Positions 1 to 8,362 of a stretch of 32,626 bases of DNA are shown one piece after another. Source of the stretch: Phocaeicola sp. (GTDB lineage Bacteria; Bacteroidota; Bacteroidia; Bacteroidales; Bacteroidaceae); assembly GCA_020026225.1 (NCBI GenBank), contig JAHHQU010000028.1, positions 1-32,626 on the forward strand. The letters are read 5' to 3'. Every line of letters begins with the position of its first letter. Positions within the stretch are counted from its first letter, which is position 1. The notes beneath the pieces are model-generated. The model worked only from the letters and a program-made list of their open reading frames with translations, made no database searches and had not been told where the DNA came from. The position numbers and the translations under genes are program-made.

Positions 1-35
1 TACTGCAGATTGTGGGAGAGTAGGTAGTCGCCGTT
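1..35 (+). rRNA. 5S rRNA, 3' end (truncated by window edge)
   Basis: The first bases contain the conserved 3' part of bacterial 5S rRNA: a TACTGC segment, then GTGGGAGAGTAGGT, then the closing GTCGCCG. A rho-independent terminator follows directly. Only the last third of the molecule lies inside the window, and the exact 3' end (about 33-38) is approximate. It implies that a complete rRNA operon lies to the left on the same strand. Confidence 0.85.
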
Positions 36-42
36 TTACGGA

Positions 43-80
43 AGCCTCGAGGTAGAAATACTTCGGGGCTTTTTTGTTTT
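43..80 (+). terminator. Terminator of the rRNA operon
   Basis: A 12-bp stem (43-54 with 59-70, including two G-U pairs) is closed by a GAAA tetraloop at 55-58. A T-rich run follows at 70-80. It lies just behind the 5S rRNA and would end the rrn transcript. Confidence 0.88.
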
Positions 81-535
81 TCTCATATTCCGGCTTTGTT
101 CCTTGCATCGGTGTACTTGGGTTGAAGACCTCTTTCCGTATCTTCCATCACTTTTCAGTTGCTATGAAAGAAATTGTTATGCTTTTTCAATCAGAAAAAG
201 TTAAATGACATCATGAGAAACAGGGTCTATATTTGTTACAAGAAGTGTAAGTAAAATCCCTGATATCTTTTTATGCAGGTAAATATAAAGTCATCCTTAA
301 ATTTTTATCAGATTATTAGAATTCCTTGTAATAACAGTTATTATTGATTCGTATAAGAAATTCCCATTATACAAGTTCATACCTAAATGTTGTTATATGG
401 TATCTGGCACATACCTTCGTCTATCAGAACACTTTTATATGCTGTATAACATGTATTTAGAAAATGATTGAAAATCTTGTGAAGATTTCTTCTTTTTCCA
501 AAAATCTCCTCTTTAAAATGAGAAAACTTCGTTTC
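81..535. other. AT-rich intergenic region without a recognisable gene
   Basis: No credible ORF, tRNA or known RNA element is seen between the rrn terminator and the V-ATPase promoter. The only structures noted are a small hairpin (472-478 with 482-488, 3-nt loop) followed by a pyrimidine-rich run, a weak inverted repeat at about 516-540, and an isolated TATATTTG at 228-235 that matches a -7 box but has no clear -33 partner. Confidence 0.5.
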
Positions 536-542
536 ATTTTAG

Positions 543-550
543 TATATTTG
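543..550 (+). promoter_or_regulatory. Candidate -7 box for the V-ATPase operon
   Basis: TATATTTG fits the Bacteroidetes -7 consensus TAnnTTTG. Transcription would start near 556 and give a leader of roughly 90 nt before the first gene. No good TTTG is seen at the -33 position, so the call rests on the -7 box and its location only. Confidence 0.45.
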
Positions 551-643
551 AACGACGTTTAAAAGTGCTCTATTTAAACTCACTCTTAATTATTAGACCT
601 TAGATATGATTTAGAGAATCATGTAATAATAATATATACAGAT

Positions 644-1234
644 ATGGAAAATAAAATTCAAGAACTAACCGATAAAATCTATCGCGAAGGTGTCGAAAAA
701 GGTAATGAAGAGGCACAGCGAGTTATCAGTGCAGCTCACGAAGAAGCTCAGAAACTGGTAGAAGATGCAAAGCGGGAGGCAGAAGCTATTTTGTCTGCTG
801 CTCATAAATCTGCAGAGGAACTGAAACAAAATACACAATCGGAACTGAAGCTTTTTGCCGGACAAGCTTTAAATGCTTTGAAGACCGAAGTCGTAAATTT
901 GCTTACCAATCAGACTGTATCTGAAGCAGTGAAGGGCTTCACTTCTGATAAAGATTACCTCAACAAATTCATTGTTTCTTTAGCATCTCAATGGTCAACC
1001 AATGAATCAATCGTGATTTCAGTGAAGGATGCCGATGCATTAAAGAAATATTTTGCAGCCAATGCGAAGGGTTTGCTTGATAAGGGAGTATCCATAGAGA
1101 AGGTGAACGGTTCTAAAGTGTTATTCTCAGTTTCACCAGCCGATGGATCTTATAAAGTAAACTTTGGAGAAGAAGAATTTGAAAATTACTTTAAAGAGTT
1201 TCTTCGTCCCCAGCTTGTAGAAATGTTGTTTTAA
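644..1234 (+). CDS. atpE: V-type ATPase subunit E (peripheral stalk)
   Basis: This 196-aa protein is the peripheral stalk subunit that holds the catalytic A3B3 head against the membrane sector. The N-terminal 70 residues or so are a charged, Ala/Glu/Lys-rich helix with heptad character (segments such as EEAQKLVEDAKREAEAIL), typical of the E-subunit coiled coil. The C-terminal half is a compact mixed alpha/beta domain ending in RPQLVEMLF. It is the first gene of the operon, and the next gene starts 9 bp after its stop. The symbol follows V-ATPase usage and is not the F-type c subunit. No separate G/H stalk partner is encoded in the operon. Identification rests on coiled-coil character, size and operon position. 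Confidence 0.88.
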   Translation: MENKIQELTDKIYREGVEKGNEEAQRVISAAHEEAQKLVEDAKREAEAILSAAHKSAEELKQNTQSELKLFAGQALNALKTEVVNLLTNQTVSEAVKGFTSDKDYLNKFIVSLASQWSTNESIVISVKDADALKKYFAANAKGLLDKGVSIEKVNGSKVLFSVSPADGSYKVNFGEEEFENYFKEFLRPQLVEMLF

Positions 1235-1243
1235 TGAAGGCTT

Positions 1244-2083
1244 ATGAGTGCTTATTATTATCTGGTAGCTGGTTTGCCTGACATTTCTCTTGAAGATGGT
1301 AAGCTAAGTTACACAGTTGAAAGTTTTAAATCGGAAATCTATCCAGAACTCTCTGGGAAAGATCAGCGCTTGGTAGATCTCTTTTATTTGAAATTCGATA
1401 ATGAGAACCTACTTTCTTTATTGAAGAATAAAGAAGCTGTATTACAGCGTTACGGACTGTATACCTCGGATGAATTGCTGCAATTAATAGATGCAGTAAG
1501 AGAAGGAGATTCTCCACAGAAAAAATATCCGATATATTTCTATTCCTTTGTAAAGCAATATCTAGAATTATCTCCAGAAGATTTATACTGTGCAAACGAT
1601 ATGTTGGCTGCGGCTTATTATGACTATGCAATGAAGTGTAGTAACAAGTTCGTCGCTTCATGGATTGAATTCAATCTGAATCTTAATAATATTCAGGCGG
1701 CTTTGGCTGCACGAAAGTATAAGATGGATGTTTCGTCTGTAATAGTCGGACAGACCGAAGTCAGTGAATTGCTGAGAACTTCGAATGCACGCGATTTCGG
1801 ATTGAATGATATGCTGGTCTATTTTGAACCTTTACAAAGAATCATTGAGATAGAAGAACTGGTTGAAAGAGAGAAAAAAGTGGACTCCCTGAAGTGGAAG
1901 TGGCTTGAAGAAAACTCATTCTTTCATTATTTTACAGTAGAACGTATCTTTGTTTTCCTTCTTCAATTGGAAATGATAGAGCGTTGGATTTCATTGGATA
2001 AAGAAAAAGGTAATGAACTTTTCCGTCAGATGATACAAAGTTTGAAGGACGAGGTTCAGATACCGGAAGAATTTAGAAAATAG
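1244..2083 (+). CDS. DUF2764 family V-ATPase-associated protein
   Basis: This 279-aa, mostly helical protein starts MSAYYYLVAGLPDISLEDGK, an opening typical of DUF2764 proteins. Such proteins are found between subunits E and A in V-ATPase operons of Bacteroidetes, spirochaetes and Chlamydia. It has no signal peptide or membrane segment. The ATG lies 9 bp after the E gene and its stop is 14 bp before A, so it is clearly co-transcribed. Since the operon has no recognisable subunit C (AC39/d-type), a reasonable inference is that this protein is the socket joining the central shaft to the K ring. That role is not shown by the sequence itself. The family is recognised from its opening residues and position, not from a catalytic motif. 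Confidence 0.8.
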   Translation: MSAYYYLVAGLPDISLEDGKLSYTVESFKSEIYPELSGKDQRLVDLFYLKFDNENLLSLLKNKEAVLQRYGLYTSDELLQLIDAVREGDSPQKKYPIYFYSFVKQYLELSPEDLYCANDMLAAAYYDYAMKCSNKFVASWIEFNLNLNNIQAALAARKYKMDVSSVIVGQTEVSELLRTSNARDFGLNDMLVYFEPLQRIIEIEELVEREKKVDSLKWKWLEENSFFHYFTVERIFVFLLQLEMIERWISLDKEKGNELFRQMIQSLKDEVQIPEEFRK

Positions 2084-2097
2084 TAAAACAAAATAAA

Positions 2098-3855
2098 ATG
2101 GCAACAAAAGGAACTGTTTTAGGCGTTATCGCCAATATGGTTACATTGACTGTTGACGGTCCTGTAGCACAAAATGAAATTTGCTACATTAAGACAGGCA
2201 ACGACCGCTTGATGGCTGAAGTAATTAAGGTGGTAGGCAAAAATGTGTATGTTCAGGTTTTTGAAAGTACACGTGGGCTGAAAGTTGGAGCCGAAGCCGA
2301 ATTTACTGGTCACATGTTGGAAGTCACTTTAGGACCAGGTATGCTATCGAAGAACTACGATGGCTTGCAGAATGATTTAGACAAGATGGAAGGCGTGTTC
2401 TTGAAACGTGGACAATATACCTATCCATTGGATAAAGATAAAAAGTGGGCATTTAAACCGATTGTAAAGTCAGGGGATGAAGTAGGTCCTTCCGCTTGGT
2501 TAGGTGAAGTGGAAGAAAACCATCAGCCGTTGAAAATAATGGTGCCTTTTCAGTTGAATGGTACGTACAAGGTAAAATCAATCGTCCTTGAAGGCGAGTA
2601 TCAGATAGAAGATACAATTGCCGTATTAGTCGATGAAGAAGGAAAAGAAATTCCTGTTACTATGATTCAGAAATGGCCGGTTAAAAAGGCTATGACTAAT
2701 TATCAGAGCAAGATTCGTCCGTATAAATTGCTTGAAACAGGGGTGCGTGTGATTGATACCGTGAATCCGATTGTGGAAGGTGGTACAGGCTTTATTCCTG
2801 GTCCGTTTGGTACAGGTAAGACCGTTTTGCAGCATGCTATCTCAAAACAAGCGGAAGCGGATATTGTAATCATCGCAGCTTGTGGTGAACGTGCCAATGA
2901 GGTCGTGGAAATCTTCACTGAGTTCCCTGAATTGATAGACCCGCATACGGGCAGAAAATTGATGGAACGTACCATTATCGTTGCAAATACTTCAAACATG
3001 CCGGTAGCAGCACGTGAAGCATCAGTATATACGGCCATGACTATGGCTGAGTTCTATCGTGCCATGGGATTGAGAGTGCTGTTGATGGCCGATTCTACTT
3101 CTCGTTGGGCACAGGCTTTGCGTGAAATGTCTAACCGTATGGAAGAGTTGCCTGGTCCAGATGCCTTCCCGATGGATATTTCTGCCATCATTTCCAACTT
3201 CTATGGCCGTGCAGGATTCGTTCATTTGAATAATGGCAAGACAGGTTCAATTACATTTATAGGAACCGTTTCTCCTGCCGGTGGTAACTTGAAAGAACCG
3301 GTAACCGAAAATACGAAGAAGGTAGCTCGTTGCTTCTATGCATTGGAGCAGGAACGTGCCGACCGTAAACGTTATCCAGCAGTGAATCCGATCGATTCTT
3401 ATTCCAAGTATTTGGAGTATCCAGAGTTTGAAAAGTACATTGCAGAACGTATCAACGGTGATTGGATTGGCAAGGTTAACGAACTGAAGACTCGTTTGCT
3501 TCGCGGTAAAGAAATTGCAGAACAGATTAATATCTTGGGTGATGACGGTGTACCAGTAGAATATCATGTAACATTCTGGATGTCAGAATTGATAGACTTC
3601 GTAATCCTCCAGCAAGATGCATTCGATGAAATCGATGCGGTAACTCCGATGGAGCGTCAGGAAGATATCGTAAACTTGGTAATCAATATCTGTCATACCG
3701 AATTCCAATTTGATAACTTCGTAGAAGTAATGGATTACTTCAAGAAGATGATTAATATCTGCAAGCAGATGAACTACTCGCAGTACAAGTCTGAGAAGTA
3801 TGAAGGATTCTTGAAACAACTGGATGATTTGGTTGCCGAAAGAAGAGTGAAATAA
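2098..3855 (+). CDS. atpA: V-type ATPase catalytic subunit A
   Basis: This 585-aa catalytic nucleotide-binding subunit hydrolyses (or makes) ATP in the A3B3 head. The P-loop GPFGTGKT is at residues 235-242, with Lys241. The N-terminal beta-barrel domain runs from 1 to about 75. A bulge ('non-homologous') region before the P-loop (about 110-190) is the feature that separates V-type A from F-type beta subunits. Downstream are GERANEVVEIF and the ADSTSRWAQALREMSNRMEE signature. The length matches the family. The ATG lies in an A-rich context 14 bp after DUF2764. Its first codons (ATGGCAACAAAAG) are identical to those of the B gene, which helps fix both starts. Confidence 0.97.
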   Translation: MATKGTVLGVIANMVTLTVDGPVAQNEICYIKTGNDRLMAEVIKVVGKNVYVQVFESTRGLKVGAEAEFTGHMLEVTLGPGMLSKNYDGLQNDLDKMEGVFLKRGQYTYPLDKDKKWAFKPIVKSGDEVGPSAWLGEVEENHQPLKIMVPFQLNGTYKVKSIVLEGEYQIEDTIAVLVDEEGKEIPVTMIQKWPVKKAMTNYQSKIRPYKLLETGVRVIDTVNPIVEGGTGFIPGPFGTGKTVLQHAISKQAEADIVIIAACGERANEVVEIFTEFPELIDPHTGRKLMERTIIVANTSNMPVAAREASVYTAMTMAEFYRAMGLRVLLMADSTSRWAQALREMSNRMEELPGPDAFPMDISAIISNFYGRAGFVHLNNGKTGSITFIGTVSPAGGNLKEPVTENTKKVARCFYALEQERADRKRYPAVNPIDSYSKYLEYPEFEKYIAERINGDWIGKVNELKTRLLRGKEIAEQINILGDDGVPVEYHVTFWMSELIDFVILQQDAFDEIDAVTPMERQEDIVNLVINICHTEFQFDNFVEVMDYFKKMINICKQMNYSQYKSEKYEGFLKQLDDLVAERRVK

Positions 3856-3882
3856 TTGGATTCATTAATTAACAAACAAAAA

Positions 3883-5202
3883 ATGGCAACAAAAGCTTTT
3901 CAAAAGATATATACGCAGATTAGCCAAATTACGAAAGCCACTTGCTCGCTGAAGGCTTCAGGGGTGGGGTATGACGAATTGGCTATGGTGAATGGTAAAT
4001 TAGCTCAGGTGGTTAAAATCGCAGGAGATGAAGTGACGCTGCAGGTGTTTGAAGGAACCGAAGGTATTCCTACGAATGCAGAAGTCGTATTCTTGGGAAA
4101 ATCACCGACGTTAAAGGTTAGTGAACAGCTTGCAGGACGCTTCTTCAATGCTTTTGGTGATCCGATTGATGGAGGACCAGAGATTGAAGGCGTTGAAGTG
4201 GAAATTGGCGGTCCTTCAGTAAATCCTGTTCGACGCAAACAACCGTCAGAATTGATTGCTACAGGTATCGCCGGTATTGACTTGAACAATACACTGGTAT
4301 CAGGACAGAAGATCCCGTTCTTTGCAGACCCCGACCAGCCGTTCAATCAGGTTATGGCTAATGTGGCACTGCGTGCAGAAACCGATAAGATTATTTTGGG
4401 TGGTATGGGTATGACAAACGATGACTACCTGTATTTTAAGAATGTCTTCTCAAATGCCGGTGCATTGGACCGTATCATTTCATTTGTGAATACTACAGAA
4501 AATCCTCCGGTAGAACGATTGCTGATTCCTGATATGGCATTGACGGCTGCTGAATACTTTGCAGTGGAACATAACCAGAAAGTCTTGGTATTGCTTACCG
4601 ATATGACCTCTTATGCCGATGCGTTGGCTATCGTGTCTAACCGTATGGACCAGATTCCTTCTAAAGACTCTATGCCGGGTTCTCTGTATTCAGACTTGGC
4701 CAAGATTTATGAAAAGGCTGTTCAGTTCCCTTCAGGCGGTTCTATTACAATTATTGCAGTGACTACGTTGTCTGGTGGTGATATTACTCATGCAGTGCCA
4801 GATAATACCGGATACATTACTGAAGGTCAGTTGTTCTTGCGTCGAGACAGTGATATTGGTAAGGTTATCGTTGACCCATTCCGTTCTTTGTCACGTTTGA
4901 AACAGTTGGTAAGTGGTAAGAAGACCCGTAAAGACCATCCGCAAGTGATGAATGCTGCAGTCCGTCTGTATGCCGATGCTGCTAATGCAAAGACAAAGAT
5001 GGAGAATGGTTTCGACTTGACCGACTATGACGAACGTACTTTGGCCTTCGCTAAAGACTACGCAAATCAGTTGCTTGCTATTGACGTCAACTTGAATACA
5101 ACAGAAATGTTGGATGTTACTTGGGGCTTGTTTGGCAAATACTTCAAGCCAGAAGAAGTGAACATCAAGAAAGAATTTGTGGACCAATACTGGAAGCAGT
5201 AA
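3883..5202 (+). CDS. atpB: V-type ATPase regulatory subunit B
   Basis: This non-catalytic nucleotide-binding subunit alternates with A in the head. From the ATG at 3883 it is 439 aa. It lacks a canonical P-loop, as expected for B, and has family stretches such as MGMTNDDYLYFKNVF, LLTDMTSYADALAIVSNRMD and DPFRSLSRLKQLVSGKK. The reading frame is open back to a TTG at 3856, directly after the stop of A. I prefer the ATG because MATKAFQKIYTQI is a normal B-subunit start and the preceding sequence is A-rich, as in front of A. It lies 27 bp after A and 20 bp before D. The product is cytoplasmic, on the membrane-attached complex. Confidence 0.95.
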   Translation: MATKAFQKIYTQISQITKATCSLKASGVGYDELAMVNGKLAQVVKIAGDEVTLQVFEGTEGIPTNAEVVFLGKSPTLKVSEQLAGRFFNAFGDPIDGGPEIEGVEVEIGGPSVNPVRRKQPSELIATGIAGIDLNNTLVSGQKIPFFADPDQPFNQVMANVALRAETDKIILGGMGMTNDDYLYFKNVFSNAGALDRIISFVNTTENPPVERLLIPDMALTAAEYFAVEHNQKVLVLLTDMTSYADALAIVSNRMDQIPSKDSMPGSLYSDLAKIYEKAVQFPSGGSITIIAVTTLSGGDITHAVPDNTGYITEGQLFLRRDSDIGKVIVDPFRSLSRLKQLVSGKKTRKDHPQVMNAAVRLYADAANAKTKMENGFDLTDYDERTLAFAKDYANQLLAIDVNLNTTEMLDVTWGLFGKYFKPEEVNIKKEFVDQYWKQ

Positions 5203-5222
5203 TTCATTAAACCGACAGAGAA

Positions 5223-5828
5223 ATGGCTATAAAATTTCAATATAACAAAACCTCACTCCAACAGCTTGAAAAGCAGCTGAAGGTCCGTGTGCGTACTTTG
5301 CCTATTATCAAAAATAAGGAAAGTGCACTCCGACTGGAAGTAAAGCGCTGTAAGGCTGATACCGTGGAGCTGGAGGAAAGTCTGGAAAGACAAATTCAGG
5401 CGTATGAAGCCATGTTCGCACTCTGGAATGAATTCGATACTTCATTAATAAAAGTGAAGGATGTTCATTTGGGCGTTCGTAAAATTGCCGGTGTTCGTGT
5501 CCCCTTATTGGAAGACGTGGATTTCGACATTCGCCCTTACAGCTTGTTTTGTGCTCCCAAATGGTATGCCGACGGCATTCATTTGTTGAAAGATTTAGCA
5601 CGGACAGCTGTAGAAAGGGATTTTATGGAAGCCAAATTGGGCTTGCTGGAACATGCACGTAAAAAGACCACTCAGAAAGTTAATCTTTTTGAGAAGGTTC
5701 AGATTCCTGGTTATCAGGATGCTTTAAGAAAAATCAAACGATTTATGGAGGATGAAGAGAACCTTTCTAAGTCTTCTCAGAAGATTCTTAAATCACTCCA
5801 GGAAAAGAGAAAGGAGGCTGAGGAATGA
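5223..5828 (+). CDS. atpD: V-type ATPase subunit D (central shaft)
   Basis: This 201-aa subunit is the central rotor shaft that transmits rotation between the A3B3 head and the K ring. It is predicted to be two long helices, N-terminal (about 5-70) and C-terminal (about 125-200, rich in Lys/Glu), separated by a short globular segment (VRKIAGVRVPLLEDVDFDI), as in D subunits generally. The length is normal. The stop codon overlaps the start of the I gene by 4 bp (ATGA), which suggests translational coupling. No subunit F, which usually binds D, is found in this operon. Confidence 0.92.
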   Translation: MAIKFQYNKTSLQQLEKQLKVRVRTLPIIKNKESALRLEVKRCKADTVELEESLERQIQAYEAMFALWNEFDTSLIKVKDVHLGVRKIAGVRVPLLEDVDFDIRPYSLFCAPKWYADGIHLLKDLARTAVERDFMEAKLGLLEHARKKTTQKVNLFEKVQIPGYQDALRKIKRFMEDEENLSKSSQKILKSLQEKRKEAEE

Positions 5829-7630
5829 TTTCTAAAATGAAAAAGCTGACTTTTCTGGTTTATCATAAAGAATACGATTCTTTTTTGAAGAGTATTCGTG
5901 AACTGGGAGTCATTCACATATTTACCAAGTCTCAAGGTGTTGCCGAAAATGCCGAACTTCAAGATAAGATTCGCCTGGCTGCTCGCTATACTGCTGCAAT
6001 GAAATATTTGAAGGGGTTGGCGGTAGAACAAGTGGCTCACGTAGGAGAGGCGGCTAAAGGTGAAGAAGCTTTGAAGAACTTGGATGAAATACAGCAGAAG
6101 ATGCAGCAGCTTTCTCATCGCCTGCAGGCTCTGGACAAGGAGAAGTCTGTTTTGGAACCTTGGGGTAATTTTGATCCTAACAATTTGACCCGTTTGCGTG
6201 AATCAGAATATCAGGTGGATTTTTATATCTGTTCTGAAAAACTTTTCAAGCAAGAGTGGATTGATCTTTATCATGCTACGGTAATCAACAAGATAGGTTC
6301 TAAGTTGTATTTTATGACCGTTACACCAGTGGAAGACCATGTGGAATTGGAAGTAGAATATGCTAAATTACCAGAAAGCTCATTGGTAGATTTGCAGGCT
6401 CAGCAAGAGAGCGTTCAGCAGGAAAATCAAGCACTTCAAGATAAGTTGAAGGAAATGGCTGCTACAGACATCCCCGATTTGATGGCTGCACAGCAAGCTG
6501 TATATTCTCAGATAGAACTTTCTAAAGTTGTTTTGAGTACCGATTCATTGGCAGATAATAAATTGATGCTTTTGGAAGGTTGGGTACCTGCAAGCAAATT
6601 GGAGGAAGTTCAGAACTTCTTGGCTTCGCAAGATGTCTATCATGAAGCTGCCGATCCTGTACCGGGGGATGATGTTCCAATTCAGTTGCTGAATGACAAA
6701 TTCTCTCGCTTGTTCGAACCGATTATGCGATTGTATATGTTGCCTAAGTACAATGAATTGGACTTGACACCATTCTTTGCACCGTTCTTCATGTTGTTTT
6801 TCGGACTGTGCTTGGGTGATTCAGGCTACGGAGCATTCATGCTGTTCGGTATATTCATTTACCGTATGATAGCTAAGAATATCGAGCCGTCCATGAAGTC
6901 AATTCTATCATTGGTACAGTTGCTCGGCTTCTCAACCATGTTGTGCGGATTGCTGACAGGAACTTGCTTTGGATTTAATCTGTATGAAATCAATCTTCCA
7001 TTCTTCCAGAATTTGAAAGATATGGTAGCCCTTGACAATCAGCAGATGTTTAACCTTTCTTTGATTTTGGGTGGCATACAGATTATCTTTGGTATGATTC
7101 TGAAGGCAGTTAATCAGACCATCCAGTTTGGTTTCAAATATGCTGTAGGCACAGTGGGATGGCTGCTTGTATTAGTCAGCACAGCTTTGGCATTTGCATG
7201 GCCTGGCTTGATGGCTATGGGGTCAACTCCTCACTTGGTTATCGTAGGATTAGGCTTGTTGATGGCTTATCTGTATAACAGTCCGGACAAGAATATCTTC
7301 GTGAATGTCGGTCTCGGCTTATGGGACAGCTACAATATGGCGACGGGTTTGTTAGGTGATATCTTATCCTATGTCCGTTTGTTTGCATTGGGCTTGTCTG
7401 GGGGTATCTTGGCCAGCGTATTCAACAGCTTGGCTGTAGGTATGAGTCCAGATAATGTCATTGCTGGTCCGATTGTCATGGTCTTGATATTTGTAATAGG
7501 TCACTCCATCAATATGTTTATGAATGTGCTGGGTGCAATGGTACATCCGATGCGTTTGACTTTCGTGGAATTCTTTAAGAATTCGGGCTACGAAGGTGGA
7601 GGAAAGGAATACAATCCGTTTAAGAAATAA
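5825..7630 (+). CDS. atpI: V-type ATPase membrane subunit I (a-type)
   Basis: This 601-aa stator subunit forms the ion half-channels next to the K ring. Residues 1 to about 300 are the cytoplasmic part with coiled-coil segments (VQQENQALQDKLKEMAA). From about 315 onward are several hydrophobic membrane helices. The conserved arginine facing the rotor is Arg518 in SYVRLFALGLSGG. The C-terminus (MVHPMRLTFVEFFKNSGYEGG) is the usual family ending. At about 600 aa it is somewhat short but normal for this bacterial subgroup. The start overlaps the end of D. An alternative Met at residue 5 would remove the overlap. Confidence 0.95.
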   Translation: MISKMKKLTFLVYHKEYDSFLKSIRELGVIHIFTKSQGVAENAELQDKIRLAARYTAAMKYLKGLAVEQVAHVGEAAKGEEALKNLDEIQQKMQQLSHRLQALDKEKSVLEPWGNFDPNNLTRLRESEYQVDFYICSEKLFKQEWIDLYHATVINKIGSKLYFMTVTPVEDHVELEVEYAKLPESSLVDLQAQQESVQQENQALQDKLKEMAATDIPDLMAAQQAVYSQIELSKVVLSTDSLADNKLMLLEGWVPASKLEEVQNFLASQDVYHEAADPVPGDDVPIQLLNDKFSRLFEPIMRLYMLPKYNELDLTPFFAPFFMLFFGLCLGDSGYGAFMLFGIFIYRMIAKNIEPSMKSILSLVQLLGFSTMLCGLLTGTCFGFNLYEINLPFFQNLKDMVALDNQQMFNLSLILGGIQIIFGMILKAVNQTIQFGFKYAVGTVGWLLVLVSTALAFAWPGLMAMGSTPHLVIVGLGLLMAYLYNSPDKNIFVNVGLGLWDSYNMATGLLGDILSYVRLFALGLSGGILASVFNSLAVGMSPDNVIAGPIVMVLIFVIGHSINMFMNVLGAMVHPMRLTFVEFFKNSGYEGGGKEYNPFKK

Positions 7631-7637
7631 AAAGAAC

Positions 7638-7665
7638 TCCATCCTTTCAGCGGCTCAAGGATGGA
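7638..7665 (+). promoter_or_regulatory. Hairpin between V-ATPase genes I and K
   Basis: A perfect 9-bp inverted repeat (7638-7646 with 7657-7665, 10-nt loop) lies 8 bp after the stop of subunit I. It has no T-run, so it is not a standard terminator. It is the only sizeable gap (90 bp) inside the operon. The hairpin may mark RNA processing or stabilise a separate K message, but that function is inferred. Confidence 0.4.
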
Positions 7666-7720
7666 TGAGAAAAGAAGGAACCGCATGAACTTGTTTAAAA
7701 TAATATTTAATTTATAAATT

Positions 7721-8182
7721 ATGGAAATGAATCTTTTGATAGCCTATATCGGCATCGCAGTTATGATTGGTTTGTCTGGCATTGGTAGTGCTTATGGTGT
7801 AACAATCGCAGGTAACGCTTCTATTGGAGCTTTGAAGAAAAATGACAGTGCATTTGGTAACTTCTTGGTATTGACAGCACTTCCTGGTACACAGGGTTTG
7901 TATGGCTTTGCCGGATATTTTATGTTCCAGAGTATCTTCAACGTATTGACTCCTGAGATTTCATCCATTCAAGCATGTGCCGTTTTAGGTGCTGGCGTAG
8001 GCTTAGGTCTTGTCGCTTTGTTCTCTGCTATCCGTCAGGGTCAAGTATGTGCAAACGGTATCGCTGCTATCGGACAAGGTCACAATGTATTCGGAAATAC
8101 TTTGATTCTTGCCGTATTCCCAGAATTGTATGCGATTGTAGCATTGGCAGCAACTTTCTTGATGGGTTCTGCTCTTGCATAA
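7721..8182 (+). CDS. atpK: V-type ATPase rotor subunit K (proteolipid)
   Basis: This 153-aa membrane protein forms the rotor ring. It has four hydrophobic helices that form two related hairpins, as in 16-kDa V-type proteolipids. The ion-binding carboxylate is Glu135 in FPELYAI of the second hairpin; the matching position of the first hairpin is Gln58 in LPGTQGLYG. Leu54, Thr57, Gln58, Gln106 and Glu135 line up with the Na+ ligand set of Enterococcus hirae NtpK (Leu61, Thr64, Gln65, Gln110, Glu139), which points to Na+ coupling. It is the last gene of the operon, 90 bp after I, with a terminator behind it. As the ring needs many copies, separate expression control would make sense. Confidence 0.95.
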   Translation: MEMNLLIAYIGIAVMIGLSGIGSAYGVTIAGNASIGALKKNDSAFGNFLVLTALPGTQGLYGFAGYFMFQSIFNVLTPEISSIQACAVLGAGVGLGLVALFSAIRQGQVCANGIAAIGQGHNVFGNTLILAVFPELYAIVALAATFLMGSALA

Positions 8183-8205
8183 AAGAAAAATAGTCAAATT
8201 AGAAA

Positions 8206-8250
8206 AAATGCCTGAAACTGGATTTCCTTAGTTTCAGGCATTTGTGTTTT
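8206..8250 (+). terminator. Terminator of the V-ATPase operon
   Basis: A perfect 14-bp stem (8206-8219 with 8230-8243) with a 10-nt loop is followed by a T-rich run, 24 bp after the stop of subunit K. Confidence 0.88.
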
Positions 8251-8301
8251 CGTACAGGATCTTTTATATTAACAAAAACAAAAAAACAAAATTTAAGTTT
8301 T

Positions 8302-8333
8302 TTTGCCTTGTTCTCAGTTTTTTTATATCTTCG
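8302..8333 (+). promoter_or_regulatory. Promoter for the glycogen synthase/phosphorylase pair
   Basis: TTTG at 8302-8305 and TATCTTCG at 8326-8333 are separated by 20 bp. This is the Bacteroidetes -33/-7 layout, with a C in place of one T in the -7 box. The start would be near 8340, giving a leader of about 23 nt. Confidence 0.6.
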
Positions 8334-8362
8334 CAGCCGTATAAAGAAATAATATAGCAATT

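Noticed and set aside
81..643. tRNA or additional rRNA-operon genes after the 5S
   Set aside because: No cloverleaf, T-loop (GGTTCGAATCC-like) or other RNA signature was seen in this AT-rich stretch.
3856..3882. TTG start for V-ATPase subunit B
   Set aside because: It lies directly behind the stop of A. The ATG at 3883 gives the usual B-subunit N-terminus and shares its context with the A start.
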